From: Paludibacteraceae bacterium
GTDB lineage: Bacteria > Bacteroidota > Bacteroidia > Bacteroidales > Paludibacteraceae
Length of the DNA stretch: 46,524 nucleotides
Direction: 5' to 3'
NCBI GenBank assembly: GCA_024405895.1
Contig: JAKSNW010000015.1
Span: forward strand, 1-46,524
The notes under the pieces are model-generated. The model did no database searches. It was given only the letters and a program-made list of their open reading frames with translations, and had not been told where the DNA came from. The first letter of the stretch is position 1; the number at the start of each line of letters is the position of its first letter. Shown one piece after another: positions 9,271 to 18,630 of this stretch. The position numbers were made by a program, and so were the translations under genes.

Positions 9271-9287
9271 GGCGGAAGGAGGTTGGG

Positions 9288-9440
9288 TCTCGGAGGCTTG
9301 GCTCTTCGGCTCTTCGTCCCTCGGACTTTTGGCTTTTTGGTCCTTGGTCTTTCGGCTCTTTGTTTTTTGGTCTTTCGGATCTCGAGTTCTTGAAATTTCG
9401 GAATTTCGAATTACTGATTTCTTGAATCCTCGTTTCCTCA
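9288..9440. repeat. degenerate short-unit repeat
   Basis: About 150 bases after the LuxR gene consist of imperfect copies of 7-9 base units such as TCTTTCGG, CTCTTCGG and TTTTTGG. Read on the minus strand it opens a Lys/Asp/Gln/Ser-rich frame with no start context, which I take as a by-product of the repeat. Confidence 0.6.
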
Positions 9441-9491
9441 AATAATCAAATTATCCTTCTCCCGATTTCCTCAAAATCAAGAGAATTTTCG

Positions 9492-9499
9492 TATCTTTG
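9492..9499 (+). promoter_or_regulatory. promoter of the DUF4359-like gene
   Basis: TATCTTTGC box 29 bases before the ATG at 9529. The -33 element is not clear. Confidence 0.65.
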
Positions 9500-9528
9500 C
9501 ACCTTGTAATATCAATCAACGCAAAACT

Positions 9529-9972
9529 ATGACAAAACGCAGAACATCCCACCGTCGTCAGACAAAAATGAATAAAGTGATCACCGTGGCCGTTGTGGTC
9601 GTTGTCCTCGTCGTAATGGCGCTCACTTGCCCTAAGAAACAGCAGCACGAAGACGCCGTGAAAGAGAAAATGTCGCACGTGATGAAACAATCCGTCAACG
9701 AAAGCCTCGGCGACAACATGCTCGTCAACCTCCTCTCCGGCACCCTCATCAACGGCGGATTGGATTACGCCCTCAGCAACAACTTCTGCGTCAAGGACTA
9801 TCTCCTCTTCTCTGTCGGCCATTTCCATGGCGTTGACGACAAAGAAAGCACCATCTCCTTCGGTATCTTCAACCATGTCTTCACCCCAAGCGAAGAACGC
9901 ATGCGTGAGGCTGTCAACCAGCAACGCGACAAACTCGTGGACGGCATCAAAGGCGAAACAGGCAGACGATAA
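9529..9972 (+). CDS. small membrane-anchored protein, DUF4359-like
   Basis: The protein has 147 residues: a basic N-terminus (KRRTSHRRQTK), one hydrophobic segment at about 17-33, then a soluble domain. This topology suggests an anchor in the inner membrane with the domain outside the cytoplasm. The end of the domain (NNFCVKDYLLFSVG, then STISFGIFNHVFTP) resembles the DUF4359 family, whose members share a 'kDYl.fS...gi.gi...v' pattern. The match is by memory and is moderate. Function is unknown. It has its own promoter, and parE follows with its own. Confidence 0.6.
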   Translation: MTKRRTSHRRQTKMNKVITVAVVVVVLVVMALTCPKKQQHEDAVKEKMSHVMKQSVNESLGDNMLVNLLSGTLINGGLDYALSNNFCVKDYLLFSVGHFHGVDDKESTISFGIFNHVFTPSEERMREAVNQQRDKLVDGIKGETGRR

Positions 9973-9978
9973 ACCGAC

Positions 9979-10009
9979 TTTGCCGTTTGAAGAAAAATTT
10001 GTATATTTG
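9979..10009 (+). promoter_or_regulatory. promoter of parE
   Basis: TTTG at 9979-9982 and TATATTTG at 10,002-10,009 are separated by exactly 19 bases, an almost ideal Bacteroidota promoter, 19 bases before the ATG of parE. The -33 element lies just past the stop codon of the preceding gene. Confidence 0.8.
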
Positions 10010-10028
10010 TGCCTCGTAATTTTCTACT

Positions 10029-11927
10029 ATGAGCGAATCAGAATTAAACGACACAACAGTAAACGATAACCTCGTCGGCGAATATACCGACGAAAACATT
10101 GTCACCCTTGAGGGACTCGAGGCGGTACGTAAACGCCCGGGCATGTATATCGGCAACACACACGGCGGCTCCGATCAAGGAGGTGGCCTCTACCTCTTGC
10201 TGAAGGAGACCATCGACAACTCCGTCGATGAGTTCCGTATCCATGCCGGCAACCTCATCGAAGTGAAGATTGAAGACGGTCTCGTTTCCGTACGCGACCA
10301 TGGACGTGGTATCCCACAAGGCAACCTTGCCACCACACTCTCCACACTCCACACCAGTGGTAAGTTCGACTCCGAGAGTTATAAGAAATCGGTCGGTCTG
10401 AATGGTGTTGGCTCCAAAGCCGTCAACGCCCTCAGCACATGGTTCCGTGCCGTCAGTTACCGCGACGGATGGGCCAAGGAGGTGATCTTTGAGTGCGGCA
10501 AACTGAAGGAAGACCGCGAACTCGTTCCCTCAAACGAACAGGGCACACTCATTGAGTTCCGGCCTGATGCCACCATCTTTGAGAACACCAACTTCCGCGA
10601 CGAGTACGTCGAGCAGATGCTCGCCAACTACTCTTACCTCAACGTAGGACTCTCGCTCACCTACAAGGGTAAGAAATACCACTCCCGCAATGGTCTCGTA
10701 GACCTCCTCAACGCCAACCTTTCCGAAGACGATATGCTTTATCCGCTCGTTCACCTTCAGAACGGCGACATCGAGATTGCGTTCACCCACACCAACCAGA
10801 GCCGCGACGACTACTACTCATTCGTCAACGGACAATATACCCCTCAGGGCGGTACCCATCAGGCTGCCTTCAAGGAGTGGATTGCACGCACCGTCAAGGA
10901 GTTCTACAACAAAAACCAAGATCCTAACGATATCCGCAACGGCCTCGTGGCGGCTATCAATATCAATATCCAGGAACCTGAGTTTGAGGCTCAGACCAAG
11001 GTGAAACTCGGCTCTCGCACCATCAACCCGATGGACAAGGACGCTATCTCTGTCAACAAGTTCGTGGGCGACTTCGTGAAGAACACCGTGGACGATTATC
11101 TACACAAGAATCCAGACACAGCCTCAGTGCTGCTGACGAAGATTCAGGAGTCGGAACGCGAACGCAAGGAGATTGCCACCATCACCAAGAAAGACCGCGA
11201 CGCCAAGAAACGTATCAGTTTGCGCAACAACAAACTGCGTGACTGCCACATCCACCTCAACGACACCAAGGTGGGCAAGGAAGACCGCCGCGACGAGAGT
11301 TGCATCTTCATCACTGAGGGTAACTCTGCGAGTGGCTCCATCACCAAGATCCGCAATGTCGAGACCCAAGCCGTGTTCTCGCTGCGTGGTAAACCGCTGA
11401 ATACCTTTACCGCGACTGCTCAGGATGCCCGCAAGAACCAGGAGTTTGCCTTGCTGAATGCTGCCTTGAATATCGATGAGGGATTGGATGGATTGCGCTA
11501 CAACAAAGTGATCATCGCTACCGATGCCGATGTCGACGGCATGCACATCCGACTGCTGCTGATGACCTTCTTCCTCAAATACTATCCCGACCTTGTGAAG
11601 AAAGGACACGTCTATGTGCTGCAGACCCCACTCTTCCGCGTTCGCAACAAGAAAGAGACCCGCTACTGCTATAGTGAGGAAGAAAGACTGGAGGCTGTGG
11701 ATGCTCTCGGACCAAAGCCAGAGATTACACGATTCAAAGGTCTGGGTGAGATCTCTGCCGACGAGTTTGCCGTATTCATTGGCAAGGACATGCGACTCGA
11801 CCAGATGCAACTCCGCAAGGAAGACGGCTCAACCCACGACATGCTCTCGTTCTATATGGGCAAGAACACCGACCGCCGTCAGCGTTTCATCATCAACAAC
11901 CTTGTAGTAGACGAGGAGATGCTTTAA
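10029..11927 (+). CDS. parE: DNA topoisomerase IV subunit B (ParE)
   Basis: This 632-residue ATPase subunit of a type IIA topoisomerase decatenates daughter chromosomes together with ParC. The GHKL ATPase domain has KRPGMYIGNT, the Mg-binding ETIDNSVDEF and the lid region KKSVGLNGVGSKAVNALSTW. A transducer domain follows. The TOPRIM domain has FITEGNSASGS and the metal-binding ATDADVDGMHI. The form of the ATPase motifs (LLLKETIDNSVDEF, GRGIPQGNL) fits Bacteroidota ParE better than GyrB. No parC is in the window. The stop codon overlaps the end of the convergent ATP-grasp gene by four bases (TTAA). Confidence 0.92.
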   Translation: MSESELNDTTVNDNLVGEYTDENIVTLEGLEAVRKRPGMYIGNTHGGSDQGGGLYLLLKETIDNSVDEFRIHAGNLIEVKIEDGLVSVRDHGRGIPQGNLATTLSTLHTSGKFDSESYKKSVGLNGVGSKAVNALSTWFRAVSYRDGWAKEVIFECGKLKEDRELVPSNEQGTLIEFRPDATIFENTNFRDEYVEQMLANYSYLNVGLSLTYKGKKYHSRNGLVDLLNANLSEDDMLYPLVHLQNGDIEIAFTHTNQSRDDYYSFVNGQYTPQGGTHQAAFKEWIARTVKEFYNKNQDPNDIRNGLVAAININIQEPEFEAQTKVKLGSRTINPMDKDAISVNKFVGDFVKNTVDDYLHKNPDTASVLLTKIQESERERKEIATITKKDRDAKKRISLRNNKLRDCHIHLNDTKVGKEDRRDESCIFITEGNSASGSITKIRNVETQAVFSLRGKPLNTFTATAQDARKNQEFALLNAALNIDEGLDGLRYNKVIIATDADVDGMHIRLLLMTFFLKYYPDLVKKGHVYVLQTPLFRVRNKKETRYCYSEEERLEAVDALGPKPEITRFKGLGEISADEFAVFIGKDMRLDQMQLRKEDGSTHDMLSFYMGKNTDRRQRFIINNLVVDEEML

Positions 11928-13072
11928 GATTCGATTTCCAAGCGTGCCCTGTAATGCGTCGTTGACGTGACGGGACACAGTGACAGATAGCCTTTGACGA
12001 TTTTCCCTTCGTGGAGCGTCAGAGGCTTCTCTTTTTGTTGGAGGAGATGATTGGAGAGAAGTTGGGAGGCCTCGGTGTAGAAGTCGATGTAATAGCGGCC
12101 GTGGCTTCCGGGAGCGAGCCAACGTTTCGAGAGTTCAAGAGCCACATTGCCCATGGTATTGCGCATATTCACCTCCACGGCAGGGTTGAGGCCATAGCCG
12201 TCGGCATTGCGGAAGACAAACATATCGATGCCTACGTTACCTTCGTAACCCTTCAACTCTTCGGCAATGAATCGGGTGCATGCCTCGCGGACAGCCAGCA
12301 GAGTGTCTTTGGCGATATATTGTGTGAGTACCGATTCGAGATAGGCCTCATCGCCTAAAAGGCTGTAGGCATAGACGCCGTTCTTTGTGCCGAAGACCGA
12401 ATAGCCGGTGAAAGAGGTCGCCGTTTCCGTCCGCAGGAACTCCATCGCAAAGTCCTGAATCACCTCCTGGCGCATTTCGCCCATTACGCAGCCTTGAGAC
12501 AGCAGCAGTTTGCGACAGCGGTTCTCGTTGGCTGGGGTCAGCGAATCGGTTGCCCACATCAGTCCGCGGCCACTTCCGCTCCAGGGAGCCTTGAGGACCA
12601 CAGCAGGATACTTTTTTATATATGTATCGATCTGCTCCATCGTAGTCAACTGTTCCGCTGCCGGAGGAAAGGGGAAGGGGAGTGCGCAGAGAGACTGGGC
12701 CAAACGGCTGGCGGTGCTGCGGTGTGAGAGTTTCCTGACCCTCTCTATGGACGACGGATTGGGGAGTTGCTCGGGGAGGAAGCCCTGACGGAGCAGACGG
12801 TGGTATTCCGCTTTGTTCCAGCCCCAAGGGATGACGGAGTCGTAAGCCTTGGCGATGAGTGTTGAGGCTGAGGTACATCTGCCCCCTAAGGCATGATATT
12901 CCTCCACCAGTGGCAACGGGCTGACCGCCTCGCCCTCCGAGGTAATCCAGCAGGGGAGAGTAGCCATGTCCACAGCAAATAAAGCGGCATTGGGCGGCGC
13001 CGTATAATGGGCACTGTCGGCCGCCATGGCGAGGTCATGATCGGGGTTGAAGTGGAGTAGGGTCTTGCTCAT
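11924..13072 (-). CDS. ATP-grasp-like protein of a Bacteroidota family
   Basis: The protein has 382 residues. It begins MSKTLLHFNPDHDLAMAADS, the 'FNPEHDIALA' opening of an uncharacterised Bacteroidota family. The middle has VVLKAPWSGSGRGLMW, a glycine-rich loop like the ATP-grasp nucleotide site. The C-terminal region GYGLNPAVEVNMRNTMGNVA resembles the Asn/Glu metal-binding strand of ATP-grasp enzymes, which ligate a carboxylate to an amine. The start at 13,072 follows a TACCTTTG promoter 23 bases upstream. A longer frame to 13,318 would run through both that promoter and the ppdK promoter. Substrate is unknown. Confidence 0.75.
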   Translation of the reverse strand: MSKTLLHFNPDHDLAMAADSAHYTAPPNAALFAVDMATLPCWITSEGEAVSPLPLVEEYHALGGRCTSASTLIAKAYDSVIPWGWNKAEYHRLLRQGFLPEQLPNPSSIERVRKLSHRSTASRLAQSLCALPFPFPPAAEQLTTMEQIDTYIKKYPAVVLKAPWSGSGRGLMWATDSLTPANENRCRKLLLSQGCVMGEMRQEVIQDFAMEFLRTETATSFTGYSVFGTKNGVYAYSLLGDEAYLESVLTQYIAKDTLLAVREACTRFIAEELKGYEGNVGIDMFVFRNADGYGLNPAVEVNMRNTMGNVALELSKRWLAPGSHGRYYIDFYTEASQLLSNHLLQQKEKPLTLHEGKIVKGYLSLCPVTSTTHYRARLEIES

Positions 13073-13095
13073 CGGAAGGGCTTTTTTTGTGGCTG

Positions 13096-13103
13096 CAAAG
13101 GTA
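13096..13103 (-). promoter_or_regulatory. promoter of the ATP-grasp-like gene
   Basis: TACCTTTG on the minus strand, 23 bases before the ATG at 13,072. Confidence 0.65.
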
Positions 13104-13252
13104 GCAAGAATATCGGTAGTGAGCGTTTCGGTGAGGCCGATTTTTCTCTGAATAATAAAAATGTAGCAAGGCAACGAAAGGGCTGTAAGAAAAAAAGAGA
13201 AATCGTAGCAAAAAATTAAAATCATGCTGCCATGAAATCGAAGAAAAAATCG

Positions 13253-13260
13253 TACCTTTG
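13253..13260 (+). promoter_or_regulatory. promoter of ppdK
   Basis: TACCTTTG on the plus strand, 47 bases before the ATG. No distinct TTTG -33 element is seen. Confidence 0.65.
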
Positions 13261-13307
13261 CCCTCTCATAATTATCGACATATCGTGAAATAAAATATAT
13301 CAGAACA

Positions 13308-16034
13308 ATGGACAGCAAAAAACGTGTTTATACCTTCGGTAACGGACATGCTGAAGGCAAAGCTGACATGAGGAATCTGCTTGGTGGTAAAGGTGCTAAC
13401 CTCGCAGAGATGAACTTGATTGGTGTACCAGTTCCTCCTGGATTCACTATCACAACCGACGTTTGTAACGAGTATTTCCAAGTTGGCAAAGACCAAGTGG
13501 TTGCCCTCTTGAAAGAAGATGTAGAAAACGCTCTCCGTCACATCGAGACTTTGATGAACTCAAAATTCGGTGACGTTGAGAACCCACTCCTCGTTTCTGT
13601 TCGCTCAGGTGCCCGCGCTTCTATGCCAGGTATGATGGATACCATCCTCAACCTCGGTTTGAACAACGTCGTAGTAGAAGGCTTGATCAAAAAGACAGGT
13701 AATGCCCGTTTCGTATGGGACTCATACCGCCGCTTCGTTCAGATGTACGGCGACGTAGTACTCGGCATGAAACCTGTAAACAAAACTGATATCGACCCAT
13801 TCGAAGCAATCATCGAAGAGGTTAAGGCTGCTAAAGGCGTTAAACTCGATACCGAACTTGACGTTGAAGACCTCAAAACTCTCGTTACCCGCTTCAAAGC
13901 CGCTGTTAAGAAACAAACTGGCAAAGACTTCCCAGAAGATGCTTACGAACAACTCTGGGGCGCTATCTGCGCTGTATTCGACAGTTGGATGAACGAACGC
14001 GCTATCCTCTATCGTAAGATGGAAGGTATCCCAGCAGAATGGGGCACAGCCGTTAACGTTCAAGCCATGGTATTCGGCAACATGGGCGACACATCTGCTA
14101 CTGGTGTATGCTTCAGCCGTGACGCTGCTACCGGTGAGGACCTCTTCATGGGTGAGTACCTTATCAACGCTCAAGGTGAGGACGTAGTTGCCGGTATCCG
14201 CACTCCACAACAGATCACCAAGATCGGCTCACAACGCTGGGCTATCCTCCAAGGCATCTCTGAGGAGGTTCGCGCAAGCAAATATCCTTCAATGGAAGAG
14301 GCAATGCCTGAGATCTACAAAGAACTCGACATGCTCCAGACAAAACTCGAGAACCACTATCGCGACATGCAGGACATGGAGTTCACCGTTCAAGAAGGCA
14401 AACTCTGGTTCCTCCAGACACGTAACGGTAAACGTACCGGCCGTGCTATGGTGAAAATCGCTATGGATATGCTCCGTCAGGGCATGATCTCAGAAGAAGA
14501 GGCTGTTTTGCGCGTAGAGCCTAACAAACTCGACGAACTCCTTCACCCAGTATTCGACAAGACTTCTTTGAAGAACGCTCACGTCATCACCAAAGGTTTG
14601 GCTGCTTCTCCAGGCGCTGCTTGCGGTCGTATCGTGTTCAACGCTGACGACGCTTCTGTATGGCATGCCAATGGCGAGCGCGTAGTCATGGTTCGTATCG
14701 AGACATCTCCTGAAGACCTCGCTGGTATGGCTGCTGCAGAAGGCATTCTCACCGCTCGTGGTGGTATGACCTCACACGCTGCAGTAGTTGCTCGTGGCAT
14801 GGGTAAATGCTGCGTATCTGGTGCAGGTGCTCTCGTTATCGACTACGCTGAGAAAACCATCAAGGTTTCTGGCGTAACCCTCCACGAAGGCGATTACATC
14901 TCATTGAACGGTTCTACCGGTGACGTATACGAAGGTGCTGTTGACACCAAAGATGCTGAACTCGATCAGGATTTCCGCGAGTTGATGGCTTTGGCTGACA
15001 AATATGCTCGCCTCAAAGTACGCACCAACGCTGATACCCCACACGATGCTCAGGTTGCTCGCAACTTCGGCGCTATCGGTATCGGTCTCTGCCGCACAGA
15101 GCATATGTTCTTCGAGGGCGAGAAAATCCGTGCAATGCGTGAGATGATTCTCTCTGAAACCGTTGAAGGACGTAAGAAGGCTTTGGAAAAAATCCTCCCA
15201 TATCAAAAAGCAGACTTCAAAGGTATCTTCAAAGCAATGGCTGGTTGCCCAGTGACAGTTCGCTTGCTCGACCCACCTTTGCACGAGTTCGTTCCTCACG
15301 AGGAGCGCGAACAACGTGAGTTGGCTGAGATCATGGGCGTTTCTTACCAATATATCCACCAGCGCGTAGACTCACTCCACGAGGCTAACCCAATGCTCGG
15401 TCACCGTGGCTGCCGTCTTGGCAACACCTATCCAGAAATCACCGAGATGCAGACACGCGCTATCCTTGGCGCTGCTCTCGAGTTGAAGGCAGAAGGCATC
15501 GAGGCTAAACCAGAAATCATGGTGCCTCTGACCGGTATCCTCTACGAGTTCGCTAAACAGGAAGAGGTAATCCGCGCTACTGCTGCCAAACTCTTCGAGG
15601 AAGTAGGCGATTCTATCGACTATAAAGTTGGTACAATGATCGAGATTCCTCGTGCTGCCCTCACTGCCAACCGTATTGCTACCAAAGCAGAGTTCTTCTC
15701 ATTCGGTACAAACGACTTGACCCAAATGACCTTCGGTTACTCACGCGACGATATCGCCAGCTTCTTGCCTGCATATCTCGACATGAAGATCTTGAAGAAC
15801 GACCCATTCCGCGTTCTCGACCAGAATGGTGTTGGTCAGTTGGTTCAAATGGCAACCGAGAAAGGTCGCAGCGTTCGTCCAGACCTCAAATGCGGTATCT
15901 GCGGCGAGCATGGTGGCGAACCTTCATCAGTTGAATTCTGCCACCGCGTAGGCCTCAACTATGTGAGCTGCTCACCATTCCGTGTGCCTATCGCACGTTT
16001 GGCTGCCGCGCAGGCTGCTATCAAAAACGCTTAA
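13308..16034 (+). CDS. ppdK: pyruvate, phosphate dikinase
   Basis: This 908-residue cytoplasmic enzyme interconverts pyruvate + ATP + phosphate with PEP + AMP + pyrophosphate. In anaerobes it can run in either glycolytic or gluconeogenic direction. The N-terminal ATP-grasp part (NLLGGKGANLAEM, VPVPPGFTITT) is followed by the swinging phosphohistidine domain, with GGMTSHAAVVARGMGK and the catalytic His near residue 490. The C-terminal TIM barrel has GLCRTEHMFF, SFGTNDLTQMTFGYSRDD and the catalytic Cys in CGICGEHGG near 865. Codon use is strongly biased towards a small codon set, as expected for a very highly expressed gene. It is monocistronic, with its own promoter and a strong terminator. 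Confidence 0.98.
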   Translation: MDSKKRVYTFGNGHAEGKADMRNLLGGKGANLAEMNLIGVPVPPGFTITTDVCNEYFQVGKDQVVALLKEDVENALRHIETLMNSKFGDVENPLLVSVRSGARASMPGMMDTILNLGLNNVVVEGLIKKTGNARFVWDSYRRFVQMYGDVVLGMKPVNKTDIDPFEAIIEEVKAAKGVKLDTELDVEDLKTLVTRFKAAVKKQTGKDFPEDAYEQLWGAICAVFDSWMNERAILYRKMEGIPAEWGTAVNVQAMVFGNMGDTSATGVCFSRDAATGEDLFMGEYLINAQGEDVVAGIRTPQQITKIGSQRWAILQGISEEVRASKYPSMEEAMPEIYKELDMLQTKLENHYRDMQDMEFTVQEGKLWFLQTRNGKRTGRAMVKIAMDMLRQGMISEEEAVLRVEPNKLDELLHPVFDKTSLKNAHVITKGLAASPGAACGRIVFNADDASVWHANGERVVMVRIETSPEDLAGMAAAEGILTARGGMTSHAAVVARGMGKCCVSGAGALVIDYAEKTIKVSGVTLHEGDYISLNGSTGDVYEGAVDTKDAELDQDFRELMALADKYARLKVRTNADTPHDAQVARNFGAIGIGLCRTEHMFFEGEKIRAMREMILSETVEGRKKALEKILPYQKADFKGIFKAMAGCPVTVRLLDPPLHEFVPHEEREQRELAEIMGVSYQYIHQRVDSLHEANPMLGHRGCRLGNTYPEITEMQTRAILGAALELKAEGIEAKPEIMVPLTGILYEFAKQEEVIRATAAKLFEEVGDSIDYKVGTMIEIPRAALTANRIATKAEFFSFGTNDLTQMTFGYSRDDIASFLPAYLDMKILKNDPFRVLDQNGVGQLVQMATEKGRSVRPDLKCGICGEHGGEPSSVEFCHRVGLNYVSCSPFRVPIARLAAAQAAIKNA

Positions 16035-16070
16035 TCTCGTCGCGGATTATCCGTTCTACAAATAATAATA

Positions 16071-16106
16071 ACGGAGGGTATCGTTTGGGTACTCTCCGTT
16101 TTTTTT
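16071..16106 (+). terminator. terminator of ppdK
   Basis: Ten-base arms ACGGAGGGTA and TACTCTCCGT (16,071-16,080 and 16,090-16,099, one G-U pair) with a nine-base loop, followed by eight T residues. Confidence 0.85.
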
Positions 16107-16125
16107 GTATATAAAGAATGAGTAT

Positions 16126-16166
16126 ATATAAAAAGAAAGTGCACCCGTCCGAAAACTGATGCACTT
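16126..16166 (-). terminator. terminator of rho
   Basis: On the minus strand AAGTGCA pairs with TGCACTT (16,160-16,166 with 16,137-16,143), followed by a T-rich tract. It lies 30 bases after the rho stop. Confidence 0.65.
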
Positions 16167-16195
16167 GTTGTTATGTAAGTTATTCAGATTAAGCC

Positions 16196-18067
16196 TTAGC
16201 TCATGCTCTTGTTCATCTGGGCAAGGAATTCCTCGTTGTTGCGGGTGAGTTCCATTTCTTTCTTCATGAATTCCATAGCTTCGATGGTGTTCATGTCGGA
16301 GAGATAGTTGCGGAGTACCCATGTACGGCCGAGTGTCTCTTTCGGAACTAGAAGGTCATCACGACGGGTGCTTGATGACATGATATCTACTGCAGGGAAG
16401 ATACGTTTGTTGGCAAGACGGCGGTCAAGTTGCAGTTCCATATTACCTGTGCCTTTGAATTCCTCGAAAATAACATCGTCCATCTTAGAACCGGTATCGG
16501 TCAGGGCTGTTGCGATGATAGTAAGTGAGCCGCCATTCTCAATCTTACGGGCTGCACCGAAGAAACGTTTTGGTTTATGGAGGGCATTGGCATCCACACC
16601 GCCAGACAGCACCTTGCCGGAAGCTGGTTGGAAAGTGTTGTATGCACGAGCCAAACGGGTAATGGAGTCGAGCAGAATAACCACGTCGTGACCACATTCT
16701 ACCAGTCGTTTAGCTTTTTCGTGAACAATATCTGCCACTTTAACATGGTGTTCGGCAGACTCGTCGAAAGTAGATGAGATAACCTCGGCATTTACACTAC
16801 GAGCCATATCGGTTACCTCCTCTGGACGTTCGTCAATAAGAAGGATAATCATGTATACTTCTGGGTGATGCTCAGAGATGGCATTTGCAATCTCTTTCAA
16901 CAAAACGGTCTTACCGGTTTTTGGCTGAGCTACAATCAAACCACGCTGACCTTTACCGATAGGGGAGAAGAGGTCGATGATACGCATGGAAAGAGAGTCG
17001 TTGTGACCATTAGTGATAGTAAACTTCTCGTTAGGGAAGAGTGGGGTCAGATGTTCGAACGGAACTCGGTCGCGAGCCTGTTCTGGGGTGAGATTGTTGA
17101 TACGGTTAACTCGAACAAGAGGAAAATAGCGCTCGCCTTCCTTTGGTGGACGAATTGGACCTTCTACAGTGTCACCTGTTTTCAAACCGTAGAATTTGAT
17201 TTGGTTTTGTGAAACGTAGATATCGTCAGGAGAAGGTAAGTAGTTATAATCGGAAGAACGGAGGAAACCATAGCCATCTGGCATCAGTTCCAATGTGCCG
17301 ATACCCACCAATACATCATCGAAGTTATAACTCTTATTGTAGAGTTCCATGATGGAACGTGGTGCCTGTTCTTGTATTTGTGGCTCTTGTGGTTGCTCTT
17401 GTGGACGCTCCATGACAGGAGGCATCATCGTAGGCGCTTCGTTCACTGGCTCTTGGCGAACAGGTTGAGTAGCAGTCCGCTGAGGCTTGATAGGTTGAGC
17501 CATACGTTTTTCTACTGTTGCGTTGTTGTCCTCGTTCAAGGCTGCTGAGGCAATAGGCTCGGCTTTGGTTGCACCGATACGTTTTCTCTTTGTCTTGGTT
17601 GTGGCTGCTGGTTGTTCTTCAACAATAGGTTCTTCTGTAGCAGGAGAAGCTTCTGTAACAGGCGCTTCTGCAACAATATGAGCCTCTTCTTGCTCAACCG
17701 GTGCTTTGGCATCTATAGCCTTGGCTTTCTTTGAAGTAGTTTTTTTCTTGCTTGCAGGCTTTTCCTCTGCCATATTAGAATCTTTCTTGGAAGAAGTTGC
17801 TGCAGTTGTATTTGTGTCAGCAGATTGATTGTCTGCTTTTTCTTTTTTCTGTTCTGCCTTGTTTTCTTTCTTCGACGTTTCTTTCTTGGCTTTGTTGTTG
17901 GCCTTTTTGGCTTCTGGTCGAGCGGCAGCAACGAGGGCTTGCTGGTCAAGAATGGCATAAACCAGCTCGTCTGCCGACATAGAGCTTACTTTCTTGATGC
18001 TCATCTCGTTGGCTACAGATTGTAGTTCAACAAGAGTCATCTCTTTGAGTTGTATGATATTATACAT
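16196..18067 (-). CDS. rho: transcription termination factor Rho
   Basis: This 623-residue hexameric RNA helicase ends transcription of untranslated RNA. The N-terminal SAP-like domain (residues 1-45, [18 protein letters not shown]) is followed by about 190 residues of low-complexity Lys/Ala/Glu/Pro/Gln sequence, much longer than in E. coli Rho and typical of Bacteroidota. The RNA-binding cold-shock domain starts near 240 ([12 protein letters not shown]). The helicase core has Walker A in [12 protein letters not shown] near 375, Walker B in [14 protein letters not shown], and the Q-loop and R-loop regions after it. The promoter at 18,207-18,214 leaves a leader of roughly 130 bases, room for autoregulation as known for rho in other bacteria. 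That regulation is inference. Confidence 0.97.
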   Translation of the reverse strand: MYNIIQLKEMTLVELQSVANEMSIKKVSSMSADELVYAILDQQALVAAARPEAKKANNKAKKETSKKENKAEQKKEKADNQSADTNTTAATSSKKDSNMAEEKPASKKKTTSKKAKAIDAKAPVEQEEAHIVAEAPVTEASPATEEPIVEEQPAATTKTKRKRIGATKAEPIASAALNEDNNATVEKRMAQPIKPQRTATQPVRQEPVNEAPTMMPPVMERPQEQPQEPQIQEQAPRSIMELYNKSYNFDDVLVGIGTLELMPDGYGFLRSSDYNYLPSPDDIYVSQNQIKFYGLKTGDTVEGPIRPPKEGERYFPLVRVNRINNLTPEQARDRVPFEHLTPLFPNEKFTITNGHNDSLSMRIIDLFSPIGKGQRGLIVAQPKTGKTVLLKEIANAISEHHPEVYMIILLIDERPEEVTDMARSVNAEVISSTFDESAEHHVKVADIVHEKAKRLVECGHDVVILLDSITRLARAYNTFQPASGKVLSGGVDANALHKPKRFFGAARKIENGGSLTIIATALTDTGSKMDDVIFEEFKGTGNMELQLDRRLANKRIFPAVDIMSSSTRRDDLLVPKETLGRTWVLRNYLSDMNTIEAMEFMKKEMELTRNNEEFLAQMNKSMS

Positions 18068-18206
18068 TGTAAAAATTTGAAACGGGCGAATTGGTCGCCG
18101 TCATTTGTCTGATTTGTATGTGAGATAGGGAAGGGACAAGGGGCAGAATTTGCTTTTGTGTTACTGTTACTTTTGATACAGTGTGATGCCCTTGTTTTTA
18201 GCGATG

Positions 18207-18214
18207 CAAAGATA
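18207..18214 (-). promoter_or_regulatory. rho: promoter of rho, long leader
   Basis: TATCTTTG on the minus strand (plus-strand CAAAGATA), 139 bases before the rho start codon. The leader contains no frame that I can support as a gene. Confidence 0.6.
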
Positions 18215-18562
18215 CAACAATTATTTGAAATAACACGATATCTTGCTACCCATATTCATTGATTGTATCTAAGTGAAAAAAACTATTTGAAATCTGATTT
18301 TTCCGAAATGGGCATTTTAACTGACAAATGGTTGGACGAAGATTGATAGAGAAAATATTTTCTGCAAAATCTCAGTTGCCTATTTTATTGGCAAACTATG
18401 AAATCACATTATTCGTAAGTAATGTTTTCTTCAAATCTCGTTGATTTCAAATGTCATCAGGATTTTTTGAAATATGATTTGCTGAAATCTGTTTAGCAGA
18501 TTTTGTTTTGGAAATATGAATATGTTCTGCTTTTTTGAATTTTGTGGTTATACAATATATAT
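18215..18562. other. gene-free AT-rich stretch
   Basis: Between the rho promoter and the terminator of the next minus-strand gene there is no credible coding region. Words like TTTGAAATCTGATTT recur a few times, and a five-base-pair hairpin TTGCC / GGCAA lies at 18,376-18,394. I see no promoter or RNA signature. Confidence 0.5.
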
Positions 18563-18606
18563 AATAAAAGCAAAACGCCAACACCGGTTTTGAGGGCGAT
18601 GTTGGC
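18563..18606 (-). terminator. terminator of the OlsB/GlsB-like gene
   Basis: On the minus strand GCCAACA (18,606-18,600) pairs with TGTTGGC (18,583-18,577), followed by GTTTTGCTTTTATT. Confidence 0.7.
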
Positions 18607-18630
18607 ATTTGTCTCGTATGGATTGTCGTT

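Noticed and set aside
9115-9441. 108-residue minus-strand Lys/Asp/Gln-rich frame
   Set aside because: Translation of a simple repeat and of the reverse strand of the LuxR gene end; no start or promoter.
13073-13318. 82-residue N-terminal extension of the ATP-grasp-like protein
   Set aside because: It runs through both the gene's own promoter and the ppdK promoter and start codon; the family's conserved opening begins at 13,072.
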